The notes beneath the pieces were generated by a model. That model searched no databases, was not told the origin of the DNA, and saw only the letters and a list, made by a program, of their open reading frames with translations. From an uncultured Erysipelotrichaceae bacterium (lineage in GTDB: Bacteria > Bacillota_I > Bacilli_A > Erysipelotrichales > Erysipelotrichaceae): 54,173 nucleotides of DNA. The position numbers and the translations under genes are program-made. The number at the start of each line of letters is the position of its first letter. Position 1 is the stretch's first letter. The stretch lies in assembly GCA_944325685.1 (NCBI GenBank), contig CALVBC010000012.1:1-54173 (forward strand), written 5' to 3'. Shown in pieces: positions 17,103 to 25,365 of this stretch.

Positions 17103-17924
17103 ATGAAAAAACTTATCATCGTCTTATTGTGTTTGTCATTACTCAGTGCTTGTGGCAGTAATGATACACAAGATGCAGCTAATGACACGACTTTCACCGT
17201 CGGCATGGAATGTGCTTATGCTCCATTCAATTACCAAGTAAGCGAAGCTAGCGATAGCGCTGTTGCGATCGAAGGTGGCGGTTATTGCGATGGCTATGAT
17301 GTCATGGTCGCACAAAGGATCGCTGATAGCTTAGGCCAAGAATTAGAGGTCAGGATGATCGCTTGGAACGGTCTACAAGTCGCCCTTGATTCTGGTGAGA
17401 TCGATGCGATCATCGCTGGTATGACAGCTAATGAAGAAAGAGAACAGGGTATCGACTTTACTTCACCATACTATGATTCTCATGGCATGATCATGATCGT
17501 CAGAGCAGATTCTGAAGAAGCAGGATATACCGATATACAAGAGTTCTCTGGCAAAAATGTCGTCGGTCAATTAAATACCAACTACGATTCGGTCATCGAG
17601 CAGATCGAAGGTGTCAATCACGTCACACCAAGACAGACATATCCGGAGATGGTCGTCGCTTTACAAAGCGGTGATGTCGATGGTATCACAGCGGAAGTAG
17701 CGGTCGCTGAAGGTATCGTCGCGGCTAATCCTGATCTTACCTATATCACTTTTGCTGATGGCAATGGTTTTGAAGCGGATACGACTGTATCGATCGGCTT
17801 AAAAGAAGGCTCAAGAGGCAGTGAATTCTTCAATAGTGTCGAAGATGCTTTAGCTAGTATCAGTGATGATGAACGCGCTGAGATGATGGCCCAAGCGACA
17901 AGTAACCAACCAGCTGGAGAATAG
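17103..17924 (+). CDS. Amino-acid ABC transporter substrate-binding lipoprotein, probably lysine
   Basis: 273 residues. Lipoprotein signal peptide MKKLIIVLLCLSLLSAC with lipobox LSAC; after the Cys comes a short linker and a family 3 solute-binding domain (TVGMECAYAPFNYQ, GYDVMVAQRIADSLG, DAIIAGMTANEERE, DFTSPYYDS). It captures an amino acid outside the cell for the permease. Substrate lysine is inferred from the L-box. AAGGAGG precedes the ATG. First gene of a three-gene operon. Confidence 0.92.
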   Translation: MKKLIIVLLCLSLLSACGSNDTQDAANDTTFTVGMECAYAPFNYQVSEASDSAVAIEGGGYCDGYDVMVAQRIADSLGQELEVRMIAWNGLQVALDSGEIDAIIAGMTANEEREQGIDFTSPYYDSHGMIMIVRADSEEAGYTDIQEFSGKNVVGQLNTNYDSVIEQIEGVNHVTPRQTYPEMVVALQSGDVDGITAEVAVAEGIVAANPDLTYITFADGNGFEADTTVSIGLKEGSRGSEFFNSVEDALASISDDERAEMMAQATSNQPAGE

Positions 17925-17925
17925 G

Positions 17926-18654
17926 ATGCAATTAGACTTAAGCCGTGCATTATCGATCTTTATCGATAACTTTGATATCTTCTTAAATGGTATCCTAAAT
18001 ACGATCTTATTCGCTATCGTCGGTACGGTATTTGGCCTATTGATCGGTCTAGTACTCGGTGGGATCAAGGCGATCAAGATCGAAGAGTCTGATACGCTTA
18101 TCATCAAGGTCTTAAAGAAGATCGGTCATATCTTCACCAGTGTCTACATCTTCGTCTTAAGAGGGACACCGATGATGATCCAAGCTGTCTTCTTCTATTA
18201 CCTATTACGCGACCTTGTGCATTGGGATATGTTTACCGCTGGTCTATATATCATCAGCGCTAATACTGGTGCTTATATGGCCGAGATCGTCCGTTCAGGT
18301 ATCCAATCGACCGATATCGGTCAGACTGAAGCCGCTAAAAGCTTAGGTTTTGGCAATATGCAGACTCTTTTCTACATCATCCTACCACAAGCGATCAAAA
18401 ACAGCTTCCCATCGATCGGGAACCAACTGATCGTCAATATCAAGGATAGTTCGATGCTCAACGTCTTGTCGATCACCGAACTCTTCTTCCAAAGCATGTC
18501 GATCGCTGGTAGTAACTACAGTTATGTCGAGACTTATTTCATCTCAGCGATCTTATATCTGATCCTGACATCGATCGCTTATATCGCTTTGAATTACTTT
18601 GAGAATAAGCTCAATGACACCAAAGTCAATAAGCACATGGATATGTGTGCGTGA
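17926..18654 (+). CDS. Amino-acid ABC transporter permease, probably lysine
   Basis: 242 residues, HisM/GlnP family. Three to five membrane helices and the EAA loop (SLGFGNMQTLFYIILPQAIKN) that docks the ATPase. RGTPMMIQ and the NTGAYMAEIVRSGIQS segment are typical of polar amino-acid uptake permeases. It starts 1 bp after the binding protein stop, with GGAG in the preceding codons. It would act as a homodimer because no second permease is present. Confidence 0.93.
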   Translation: MQLDLSRALSIFIDNFDIFLNGILNTILFAIVGTVFGLLIGLVLGGIKAIKIEESDTLIIKVLKKIGHIFTSVYIFVLRGTPMMIQAVFFYYLLRDLVHWDMFTAGLYIISANTGAYMAEIVRSGIQSTDIGQTEAAKSLGFGNMQTLFYIILPQAIKNSFPSIGNQLIVNIKDSSMLNVLSITELFFQSMSIAGSNYSYVETYFISAILYLILTSIAYIALNYFENKLNDTKVNKHMDMCA

Positions 18655-18662
18655 GGTAATAT

Positions 18663-19397
18663 ATGGAAGAAATCATCAAGATCAAAGATCTCAAAAAACA
18701 CTTCGGCACCTTAGATGTCCTCAAAGGCGTCGATATCACCTTGCATAAAGGTGAGGTATTAACGATCATCGGTTCTAGTGGCAGTGGTAAAAGTACGCTA
18801 CTACGCTGTGTCGACCTATTAGAGCGACCGACAAGTGGCAATATCTACTATCACGATGAAGATATCCTAGCCCAAGGCTTTGATGTGAACCACTTCAGGT
18901 CAAGGGTAAATATGGTCTTTCAAAACTTCAATCTCTTCAATAACCTCAATGTCTTAGATAACTGCATCATCGGTCAGACAAAGGTCAAAAAAAGAAGTAA
19001 GGAAGAGGCAAGAGAGATCGCCATCAAAAACCTCACCAAAGTCGGTATGAAGGACTTTATAAACGCTAAGGTAACTAAGCTATCTGGTGGTCAAAAACAG
19101 CGTGTAGCGATCGCTAGGGCCCTATCGATGGACCCTGAAGTCATCTTATTCGATGAGCCGACTAGCGCCTTAGACCCAGAGATGGTCTATGAAGTCTTAA
19201 AGGTCATCAAAGACCTCGCCAGTGAGGGTATGACGATGATCATCGTCACCCATGAGATGAACTTCGCTAAGGAAGTATCCGATCGCGTCATCTTTATGGA
19301 TAATGGTGTCATTGCAGAAGAAGGAACAGCGAAGGAGATCTTTGAAGCTCCAAAGAATGAAAGGACACGCCAATTCTTAGCTGGCTTTAAAGCTTAG
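18663..19397 (+). CDS. Amino-acid ABC transporter ATP-binding protein, probably lysine
   Basis: 244 residues, GlnQ/HisP type. Walker [11 protein letters not shown]-loop FQNFNLF, signature [15 protein letters not shown], Walker [15 protein letters not shown], and the H-loop in IIVTHEM. It drives uptake with the permease and binding protein upstream. Ribosome binding site GAGGT lies 8 nt upstream. A terminator closes the operon. Confidence 0.95.
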   Translation: MEEIIKIKDLKKHFGTLDVLKGVDITLHKGEVLTIIGSSGSGKSTLLRCVDLLERPTSGNIYYHDEDILAQGFDVNHFRSRVNMVFQNFNLFNNLNVLDNCIIGQTKVKKRSKEEAREIAIKNLTKVGMKDFINAKVTKLSGGQKQRVAIARALSMDPEVILFDEPTSALDPEMVYEVLKVIKDLASEGMTMIIVTHEMNFAKEVSDRVIFMDNGVIAEEGTAKEIFEAPKNERTRQFLAGFKA

Positions 19398-19407
19398 TAG
19401 ATAACAC

Positions 19408-19435
19408 AAAAGATGGTCAATGAGCCATCTTTTTT
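19408..19435 (+). terminator. Terminator of the lysine ABC operon
   Basis: AAGATGG-tcaatgag-CCATCTT followed by TTTT. Confidence 0.88.
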
Positions 19436-19462
19436 GATACATATCTTTATCTAAAAGCCAAA

Positions 19463-19498
19463 GAAAAAGGTCATGAGCTTGATCCTCATGACCTTTTA
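19463..19498 (-). terminator. Terminator of mscL
   Basis: On the minus strand AAAAGGTCATGAG-gatcaag-CTCATGACCTTTTT: a 12-13 bp stem followed by T. Confidence 0.88.
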
Positions 19499-19501
19499 TG
19501 T

Positions 19502-19882
19502 TTACTTATTCTTAAGTAGATCTCTGATCTCTTCTAAGACGATGAGATCATCTGGTTTGGCCGGTGCTGGTTTTTCTTCTTCTTGTTTGTGGGTGAGCTT
19601 ATTGACTGCTTTGACCAAGATGAAGACACAGAATGCTACTAGTAGGAAAGATATGACCGCATTGATAAAATTACCGATCATGATCTGGGCACCACCGATA
19701 CCAAACGACAGCGCTGAAAAATCGATACCACCGGTGATAAGACCGATCACTGGTGAGAAGATGTCATTGACTAGACTGTTGACGATCGAAGTGAAGGCAC
19801 CACCTATAATGATACCTACAGCCATGTCAAGGACATTACCACGCATCGCAAACTTTTTGAATTCCTCGTAAAACTTTCTCAT
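19502..19882 (-). CDS. mscL: Large-conductance mechanosensitive channel
   Basis: 126 residues; homopentameric inner-membrane channel that opens under hypo-osmotic shock. N-terminal EFKKFAMRGNVLDMAVGIIIGGAF is the conserved MscL start and TM1 gate; TM2 near residues 65-90 (NFINAVISFLLVAFCVFILVK) and a cytoplasmic helix (EEIRDLLKNK). It starts with ATG overlapping the stop of the membrane gene upstream, GAAGGGG in front. The two genes form an operon. Confidence 0.96.
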   Translation of the reverse strand: MRKFYEEFKKFAMRGNVLDMAVGIIIGGAFTSIVNSLVNDIFSPVIGLITGGIDFSALSFGIGGAQIMIGNFINAVISFLLVAFCVFILVKAVNKLTHKQEEEKPAPAKPDDLIVLEEIRDLLKNK

Positions 19883-20268
19883 TACTTATTCCCCTTCATA
19901 TTCATATATGCACCTGTCAAGTATAGACCAGGGAAGATCAATGTCAAGACATGGATGACATAATCGATCATCGCACCTGGTGCGGTATAGAACTCACTCA
20001 GATTGATCAAGAATAAGATGACCGCAATGATGAGCGTAAAGATCGAACGGTGGTTATGACGGATCAGACCGATAAGACCAGCGAAGATCTCAAAGATGTG
20101 ATAGCCATAGGTAACGACGATCGATAGTAATGCTGATCCAGCTAACCCTTCATTGACAACTGCTTTGAAGTCACCTGAGCCGACAAGGCTCCAGACCATA
20201 AATAGACTTGCCGCACCGATGATGAACTCAGCGATACTCGCGACTAGTAAGTACTTACTTCCTTTCAC
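19882..20268 (-). CDS. Four-helix membrane protein upstream of mscL, function unknown
   Basis: 128 residues, four membrane helices (about 7-28, 48-70, 77-95, 103-122). No recognised family. GTG start at 20268 preceded by AGGAGG at good spacing; the first in-frame codons are GTG AAA GGA. It ends overlapping the mscL start, so translation is coupled. A link to osmotic or envelope stress is suggested only by that coupling. Confidence 0.7.
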   Translation of the reverse strand: MKGSKYLLVASIAEFIIGAASLFMVWSLVGSGDFKAVVNEGLAGSALLSIVVTYGYHIFEIFAGLIGLIRHNHRSIFTLIIAVILFLINLSEFYTAPGAMIDYVIHVLTLIFPGLYLTGAYMNMKGNK

Positions 20269-20285
20269 GTATATTCTCCTCCTAA

Positions 20286-20312
20286 TAAAAAAAACAACCT
20301 CCTAGGGCTGTT
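20286..20312 (-). terminator. Terminator after tRNA-Ile/tRNA-Ala
   Basis: Minus strand AACAGCC-ctagga-GGTTGTT followed by seven or more T (one G-T pair in the stem). Confidence 0.75.
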
Positions 20313-20323
20313 ATATATAAAGA

Positions 20324-20399
20324 TGGTGGAGCATAGCGGGATCGAACCGCTGACCTCCTGCGTGCAAAGCAGGCGCTCTCCCAGCTGAGCTAATGCCCC
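20324..20399 (-). tRNA. tRNA-Ala (UGC anticodon)
   Basis: 76 nt with encoded CCA. Acceptor GGGGCAT pairs with ATGCTCC (one G-T); anticodon loop TTTGCAC in a CCTGC/GCAGG stem gives TGC. T loop TTCGATC. Second gene of a minus-strand pair with tRNA-Ile. Confidence 0.97.
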
Positions 20400-20427
20400 A
20401 TCTGTATATTAAACTTGATAAAGATGA

Positions 20428-20504
<77 letters not shown>

Positions 20505-20535
20505 ATAACGACCACACTTTATCAAGCGCTTTGTT

Positions 20536-20565
20536 ATAATACCAAAATAAGTTATCTTCCGTCAA
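20536..20565 (-). promoter_or_regulatory. Promoter of the tRNA-Ile/tRNA-Ala pair
   Basis: Minus strand TTGACG (20560-20565), 18-bp spacer, TATTAT (20536-20541), about 30 bases before tRNA-Ile. Confidence 0.7.
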
Positions 20566-20585
20566 TATATAATGTAATTTTTTTT

Positions 20586-21440
20586 CTAAAATCCTTGATC
20601 TTTTTGAGCGAGGTATTGCCTATACACTTCGTTTTTCGATAGGCCATGGACTTTAGATACTTCCTTGATCGCATCCTTGGTCGATACGCCTTCTTTGATC
20701 ATCTCTTCGATCAGGATATTGATCGCACTATAGTCGATGACTTTTTCCTTATTGTCACCTTCAACGATGATGACGATCTCACCCTTTAAGTCATCTAAAC
20801 CCAAGACCTCTTTTAAGGTCCCACGGATATATTCTTCATGGATCTTAGTGAGCTCTCTAGCGATACAGACCTTACGGTCACCCAAGACCTCATACATGAG
20901 CTTTAGGGTGTTGGTTATCCGATGAGGAGCCTCATAGAAGATCATTGTATAAGGAAAGGTCATAAGGCTCTCAAGTTCGCTTTTGGCCTTACTAGTACGC
21001 TCATTTAAAAAGCCATAGAAAAGATAATGCCTTACATCCATACCTGAAGCTATCAAAGCGTGAAGACCAGCGCTAGGGCCTGATATCGTGACCACATTGA
21101 AGCCATTTGCGATCGTCTTATTGACGATATCAAAGCCAGGATCAGATACAAGTGGATAACCGGCATCGGATAATAGCGCGATATCGTGACCTTCTTTTAA
21201 TAAAGCGATAAGCCCTTCACTTGATTCGCGTTCATTGAAATTGTGATAGGCTAAAAGCTTGCCTTTGATCAAAAAGCGCTCTAATAAAGTCTTAGTGACC
21301 CTTGTATCTTCACATGCGATATAATCGACTTCCTTTAAGGTCGATATCGCCCTTGGTGAAAATTCACTTAGGTTACCGATCGGGGTAGCCACAAGATATA
21401 GTGTCGCCTTTTCATTCTGGAAGCTCTTCTGTCTTTGCAT
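20586..21440 (-). CDS. rsmI: 16S rRNA (cytidine1402-2'-O)-methyltransferase
   Basis: 284 residues, tetrapyrrole methylase fold. TLYLVATPIGNL at the N-terminus, EDTRVTKTLL, the SAM-binding SDAGYPLVSDPG and the GPSAGLHAL motif are diagnostic. It 2'-O-methylates C1402 in the ribosomal P site. Last gene of the nudix-tmk-holB-ricT-rsmI operon; its start overlaps ricT by 29 bp. In Bacillus this block also contains yaaQ, yaaR, yabA and yabB, none of which is present here. Confidence 0.95.
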   Translation of the reverse strand: MQRQKSFQNEKATLYLVATPIGNLSEFSPRAISTLKEVDYIACEDTRVTKTLLERFLIKGKLLAYHNFNERESSEGLIALLKEGHDIALLSDAGYPLVSDPGFDIVNKTIANGFNVVTISGPSAGLHALIASGMDVRHYLFYGFLNERTSKAKSELESLMTFPYTMIFYEAPHRITNTLKLMYEVLGDRKVCIARELTKIHEEYIRGTLKEVLGLDDLKGEIVIIVEGDNKEKVIDYSAINILIEEMIKEGVSTKDAIKEVSKVHGLSKNEVYRQYLAQKDQGF

Positions 21441-22329
21441 CTTCCTTGACCTTTTTCTCTGGTTTATTCTTATTTGGGGTCTTGACGATACCCTTAGCTA
21501 ATAGATCATCTAAGGTGATATAGATCGCACTTTCACGATTCTCTAATTTACAAGTCCTAGCGATCACATTCATCGATGTGACCCTGTATAAGACTCCTTC
21601 ATATTCGATCTGCGCATTGAGCTTTGGTAGACCCTTGCGTAATTCTTTATAAGCGTCATCTTCATATTTGAGACAGCACATGAGCTTACCACAGTGACCA
21701 CTTAACTTCTGGATATTCAAAGCTAATAATTGATTTTTAGCCATATTGATCGATACCATATCGAAGTCATTGATGAATTTACCACAACACAATTCTCTAC
21801 CACATGGCCCGATCCCTTTGACAAGCTTAGCTTTATCACGGGCACCGATCTGCCTTAGTTCGATCCGACAGTGGAAATTAGCCGCTAGGATCTTTAAAAG
21901 TTCCCTAAAGTCGACCCTTTCATCAGCGGTATAGATAAAGGTGAGCTTAGTACGATCTAGAGTATATTCAGCCATCACAAGACGCATGTCTAGCCCTAAC
22001 ATCGCAGCTTGTTTCTTACAAAAAGCCAGTGCTTCCTTAGCATCCTCTTCATTTTTCTTATAGGCCTTAAGATCTTGATCGGTGGCTTTACGCTCGATCA
22101 GTTTAAGATCGATCTTATCCGAGCCGGTATAGGCATCATTGCACGCAAAGGCAAAGTCACCACCAAATTCACTCTCTAAAACGACCATGTCGCCTTTTTT
22201 GATCGTGTTATCGGTCGTCATAAAGGTCTCGATCTTACCGGTTGCCTTAAAGTGGACATCGACATAATAGAGCTCTTCATCAACCTCTGACATCACTTCT
22301 TCTATATCTTCAATGAGTATCTCTTCCAT
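21412..22329 (-). CDS. ricT: PSP1-domain regulator RicT (YaaT)
   Basis: 305 residues. Cysteine-rich core GIGPCGRELCCGKF and SGHCGKLMCCLKYE within the PSP1 domain. In Bacillus, RicT with RicA and RicF forms an Fe-S complex that steers RNase Y in mRNA processing and affects competence and sporulation. The N-terminal acidic segment and C-terminal lysine-rich tail (KNKPEKKVKED) are variable. AAAGGAGAAAG precedes the ATG; it overlaps holB by 20 bp. Confidence 0.93.
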   Translation of the reverse strand: MEEILIEDIEEVMSEVDEELYYVDVHFKATGKIETFMTTDNTIKKGDMVVLESEFGGDFAFACNDAYTGSDKIDLKLIERKATDQDLKAYKKNEEDAKEALAFCKKQAAMLGLDMRLVMAEYTLDRTKLTFIYTADERVDFRELLKILAANFHCRIELRQIGARDKAKLVKGIGPCGRELCCGKFINDFDMVSINMAKNQLLALNIQKLSGHCGKLMCCLKYEDDAYKELRKGLPKLNAQIEYEGVLYRVTSMNVIARTCKLENRESAIYITLDDLLAKGIVKTPNKNKPEKKVKEDAKTEELPE

Positions 22330-23296
22330 TTTTACTTTCTCCTTTTTCGATCATCACCAAACGATACGCTAATTGGTCAAGTAATGATCTTTTATCATAA
22401 TTATAATCGCTTTTGTGCAAAATATCTAAGACTGCCTCTAATATCAGGGCTAGTTTATGATCTTTGATCTTAAAAAGGGTCATCTTGAACTCTTCGATAT
22501 CAGTGTCGATATCCATCGCGCTACTGATATAGATGCTCAAAAGCTTGAGGTAGTACTTCAAAAAGACCTTGAAGTTATCGTTATCCCCTTTAAAAGGGGC
22601 AAAGACTTCCTTTTGATACATGATCTCGATCGATCCGGGATCATCTAATCGGTCAAGCGTCTTTAAGACGATATCCTTGGCTTTCTTGTAGCTATCATCT
22701 TCTTCGCTTTTGATCCCGATCTCACTTATAAGATAGGCATCAAGCTTATCATAGCCACTTTCGATAAGGTGATCATAGATATAGCTGTTATCGACGTTTT
22801 TGAAGTTTATGACCTGGGCTCTTGAGACGATGGTCTTTAAGATCATCTCAAAGTGATCGGTGACGATGATCGCATAGAGATCAGGGTGCGGTTCTTCGAT
22901 CCGCTTTAAGATCATATTCTCGACCTTCGCGCCGGTGTTATTCTCTAAGGCATTGATGATATAGACCTGTTTATTAGCCTTCTCTAAAGCCGTCTTATCT
23001 AAGCGATCATATAGATCCTCGATATCCTTTTTATCGATCTTCTCTTCACTACCATCCACAAAGACCATATCGTAATAGATGCCCTCTTTGATCCTTCGAC
23101 ATGTATCACAGACTTCACATGCATACTCACCCTTATCTTCGATGATACTTTGAGCTAATAGATATGCAGTATCAAGCTTTAAAGGATTAGCTGGTCCGGC
23201 TAAAAGATAGAGATGGCTGACCTTGTCATTTTTAAGGGCATTCTCTAAGATCTTGTATATCTTGGGTTCGTATTTTTTAAGTTCGTCTTTGATCAC
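22310..23296 (-). CDS. holB: DNA polymerase III delta' subunit
   Basis: 328 residues, clamp-loader AAA+ family. The zinc-binding CEVCDTCRRI and the KVENMILKRIEEP stretch (equivalent of the usual NALLKxLEEP) plus IVSRAQVI (sensor/SRC-like) fit delta'. The Walker A region is degenerate (AGPANPLKLDTA), as expected for delta', which does not bind ATP. GTG start overlapping the tmk stop (GTGA) with AAGGAG upstream. Confidence 0.9.
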   Translation of the reverse strand: MIKDELKKYEPKIYKILENALKNDKVSHLYLLAGPANPLKLDTAYLLAQSIIEDKGEYACEVCDTCRRIKEGIYYDMVFVDGSEEKIDKKDIEDLYDRLDKTALEKANKQVYIINALENNTGAKVENMILKRIEEPHPDLYAIIVTDHFEMILKTIVSRAQVINFKNVDNSYIYDHLIESGYDKLDAYLISEIGIKSEEDDSYKKAKDIVLKTLDRLDDPGSIEIMYQKEVFAPFKGDNDNFKVFLKYYLKLLSIYISSAMDIDTDIEEFKMTLFKIKDHKLALILEAVLDILHKSDYNYDKRSLLDQLAYRLVMIEKGESKNGRDTH

Positions 23297-23916
23297 AAAG
23301 ACTCCTTGATGATCTTATAGACATCTTCTTTTACTTCTGTGATCGATTTAGTCGCATCGACTATGACGATCCGCTCTTTGAAACGCTCAAGGACCATCTT
23401 ATATCCTTCATGGACCAAAGAGTGGAAAGCTAGTGATTCACCATCTAAACGGTCGATATCATCTCTCCCCTTCTTGATCCTTTCTAGGCCGGTCTTTTCA
23501 TCGATGTCAAAGTAGACCGTAAGATCAGGAAAGTGATCATCGATCGCAAAGCGGTTGAGGGCATAGACCTCTTCAAAGCCGATCTTGCGCCCAACTCCTT
23601 GATAGGCTAAGCTTGAATCGATAAAACGCTCGCATAAGACACTGGTCCCTTTTTCTAAGGCTGGCAACACCTTCTGCATCAGGTGCTGGCGTCTAGCGGC
23701 TGCATATAATAGGGCCTCTGTGCGCACATCCATCTCGGTATTATTAGGATCGAGGATGATCTTTCTGATATCCTCAGCGATCTTGACACCACCTGGTTCT
23801 CTGGTGAGGATGATATCGATCCCATCATCTTTTAAAGCTTCATATACTAAAGGCGCGATCGTGCTCTTGCCTGAACCATCTGGCCCTTCAAGCGTTATAA
23901 ACATACCCCTTTTCAT
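23293..23916 (-). CDS. tmk: Thymidylate kinase
   Basis: 207 residues. Phosphorylates dTMP to dTDP. P-loop LEGPDGSGKST, the TREPGG motif (substrate Arg), the LLYAAARRQHL helix and SSLAYQGVGR (DRx-like region CERFIDSSLAYQG) are all in place. It shares its start base with the stop of the small gene upstream and overlaps holB by 4 bp. Position before holB is the common Bacillota order. Confidence 0.96.
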   Translation of the reverse strand: MKRGMFITLEGPDGSGKSTIAPLVYEALKDDGIDIILTREPGGVKIAEDIRKIILDPNNTEMDVRTEALLYAAARRQHLMQKVLPALEKGTSVLCERFIDSSLAYQGVGRKIGFEEVYALNRFAIDDHFPDLTVYFDIDEKTGLERIKKGRDDIDRLDGESLAFHSLVHEGYKMVLERFKERIVIVDATKSITEVKEDVYKIIKESL

Positions 23917-24233
23917 CAGTTCATCTTCTCCGTATCGGGTTTGAACATACTGTCAAAAGCCTTGATGATCTGATCACGGAGATATTCCATCTCATCATAA
24001 GTCAAGGATTCACCACTCATATTCATCATCTTGACTTGGACATTACGGCCCATCTCATCCATCTTCTTCATCTCGATCTTGATCTCATCTAATAGATCAA
24101 GATCTTCTAAAGACACTAAAGCCATGATATCTTTACCATCTTTAGTAATGACCATATGTTCCTTATAGGTACCATCTTCGATCATCTTTGCCACATCGCG
24201 ATAATCGATCTTAGTATTATCTTTGACCATCAT
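23916..24233 (-). CDS. Small Phd/YefM-like protein, no toxin partner
   Basis: 105 residues. The N-terminal part (DYRDVAKMIEDGTYKEHMVI, then TKDGKDIMALVSLEDLDLL) has the shape of Phd/YefM antitoxins: a short beta strand, helix and 'VSLEDLD' ending. The C-terminal half (RNVQVKMMNMSG ... AFDSMFKPDTEK) is not recognised. No toxin gene adjoins it; it is embedded between the nudix and tmk genes in an operon. Start at 24233 with AAAAGGAG before it, overlapping the nudix stop (ATGA). The family call is tentative. Confidence 0.55.
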   Translation of the reverse strand: MMVKDNTKIDYRDVAKMIEDGTYKEHMVITKDGKDIMALVSLEDLDLLDEIKIEMKKMDEMGRNVQVKMMNMSGESLTYDEMEYLRDQIIKAFDSMFKPDTEKMN

Positions 24234-24754
24234 CGATCCTCTCCTTTTAAGTAGTAGACAAGACATATCGTCTTGGCATCGGTTATGACCCCTTCTTTGA
24301 TCATCTTTTCGATCTCATCGAGGGTGAATTCATATATGTTGATCCTTTCATCTTGATCGAGATGTTGACCAACTTGGTCTTTCTCTTTACCTGAATATAG
24401 ATAGATCCGCTCACTAGAGTAACCACAAGTCGGCACCATATAACCATAAGACTTGAGGTCTTGTACCGTGACCCCTAATTCTTCACTAGCTTCACGCAAT
24501 ATCGCTGTATCTGGATCTTCATCCTTTTCTAATTTACCGGCGCAGAATTCATACATGTCCATGCCCTGTGCATAACGATATTGTTTGACCATGTAATAAG
24601 TGCCCCTTTTACTTTTAAGGGCGATACATGCGCCACCTAGGTGATTGATGACCTCACGTTTGGCCATTGATCCATCATCTAATACCACATCATCAAGGAA
24701 GACCTTGACTACTTTACCGTTATATATCTCACTGCTTTTAACTTTTGTTTCCAT
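24230..24754 (-). CDS. Nudix hydrolase, probably ADP-ribose pyrophosphatase
   Basis: 174 residues. The full Nudix box GKLEKDEDPDTAILREASEE (GX5EX7REUXEEXGU) lies around residues 85-107. The N-terminal beta-strands (KVVKVFLDDVVLDDGSMAKREVINH) and the YMVKQYRYA element are those of ADP-ribose pyrophosphatases (YqkG/NudF). It hydrolyses ADP-ribose to AMP and ribose-5-phosphate. Leaderless start: TATAAT ends 7 nt before the ATG and no ribosome binding site is present. First gene of the operon running to rsmI. Confidence 0.9.
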   Translation of the reverse strand: METKVKSSEIYNGKVVKVFLDDVVLDDGSMAKREVINHLGGACIALKSKRGTYYMVKQYRYAQGMDMYEFCAGKLEKDEDPDTAILREASEELGVTVQDLKSYGYMVPTCGYSSERIYLYSGKEKDQVGQHLDQDERINIYEFTLDEIEKMIKEGVITDAKTICLVYYLKGEDR

Positions 24755-24761
24755 AGCTATT

Positions 24762-24840
24762 ATTATAAAGGATTTTAGCTTCGATTACTTAAGATAATGA
24801 TCAGATATGGGTTTGCACATCCTAAGATCATGATTATAAT
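24762..24840. promoter_or_regulatory. Divergent leaderless promoters of the nudix operon and the YcxB-like gene
   Basis: Minus strand TATAAT at 24762-24767, 7 nt before ATG 24754. Plus strand TTGCAC (24813-24818), 16-bp spacer, TATAAT (24835-24840), 6 nt before ATG 24847. Confidence 0.75.
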
Positions 24841-24846
24841 ATAGCC

Positions 24847-25365
24847 ATGGAAGCAAAGATCTTAAACAAGACCCAACTAAATATCTTCGATATCATCAAG
24901 GGCAATTTCTTATCACATCGCTTTTTGACGATCTTCTATATCGCGATGTTTTTCTTTTTTATCGGTTATACCTATACCAATTGGGCTTTGCTTATCGTGA
25001 ATCCGCAAGCTTTAGTATTAGGTCTAGCCCTATTACTACTTAGCGCCTGGGTCGGTTTCTTATGGCCGATCATCAAGGGTATCATCTGGCTTATAAGGCT
25101 CAAGATGAAAGCGAAGACTAATGTGCAAAACCTCGAGATCCAATTCTATGATCTCTATCTAAAGGTCGACAATGAAACGCTTGATAACTACTTTAAGTTA
25201 GAATACAAGACGATATACAAGGTCATCGAGACAAAAGATCTATTGATCTTATTATTCGGTAAGAACTTCATGTATATCAAAAAAAGCGGCTTTCAAAAAG
25301 CCAATGACCTCAATAAAGTAAAAGACTATCTAGCTCGACTTGGACTTGTCAAAAAGGCTAAATAG
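24847..25365 (+). CDS. YcxB-like membrane protein
   Basis: 172 residues. Two membrane helices (about 30-50 and 55-85), then a cytoplasmic domain of the YcxB/PH-like type (LEIQFYDLYLKVDNETLDNY, YKTIYKVIETKDLLILLFG, FMYIKKSGFQ). Function unknown. Leaderless start with TATAAT 6 nt before the ATG. Its 3' end overlaps the convergent gene by 8 bp. Confidence 0.75.
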   Translation: MEAKILNKTQLNIFDIIKGNFLSHRFLTIFYIAMFFFFIGYTYTNWALLIVNPQALVLGLALLLLSAWVGFLWPIIKGIIWLIRLKMKAKTNVQNLEIQFYDLYLKVDNETLDNYFKLEYKTIYKVIETKDLLILLFGKNFMYIKKSGFQKANDLNKVKDYLARLGLVKKAK

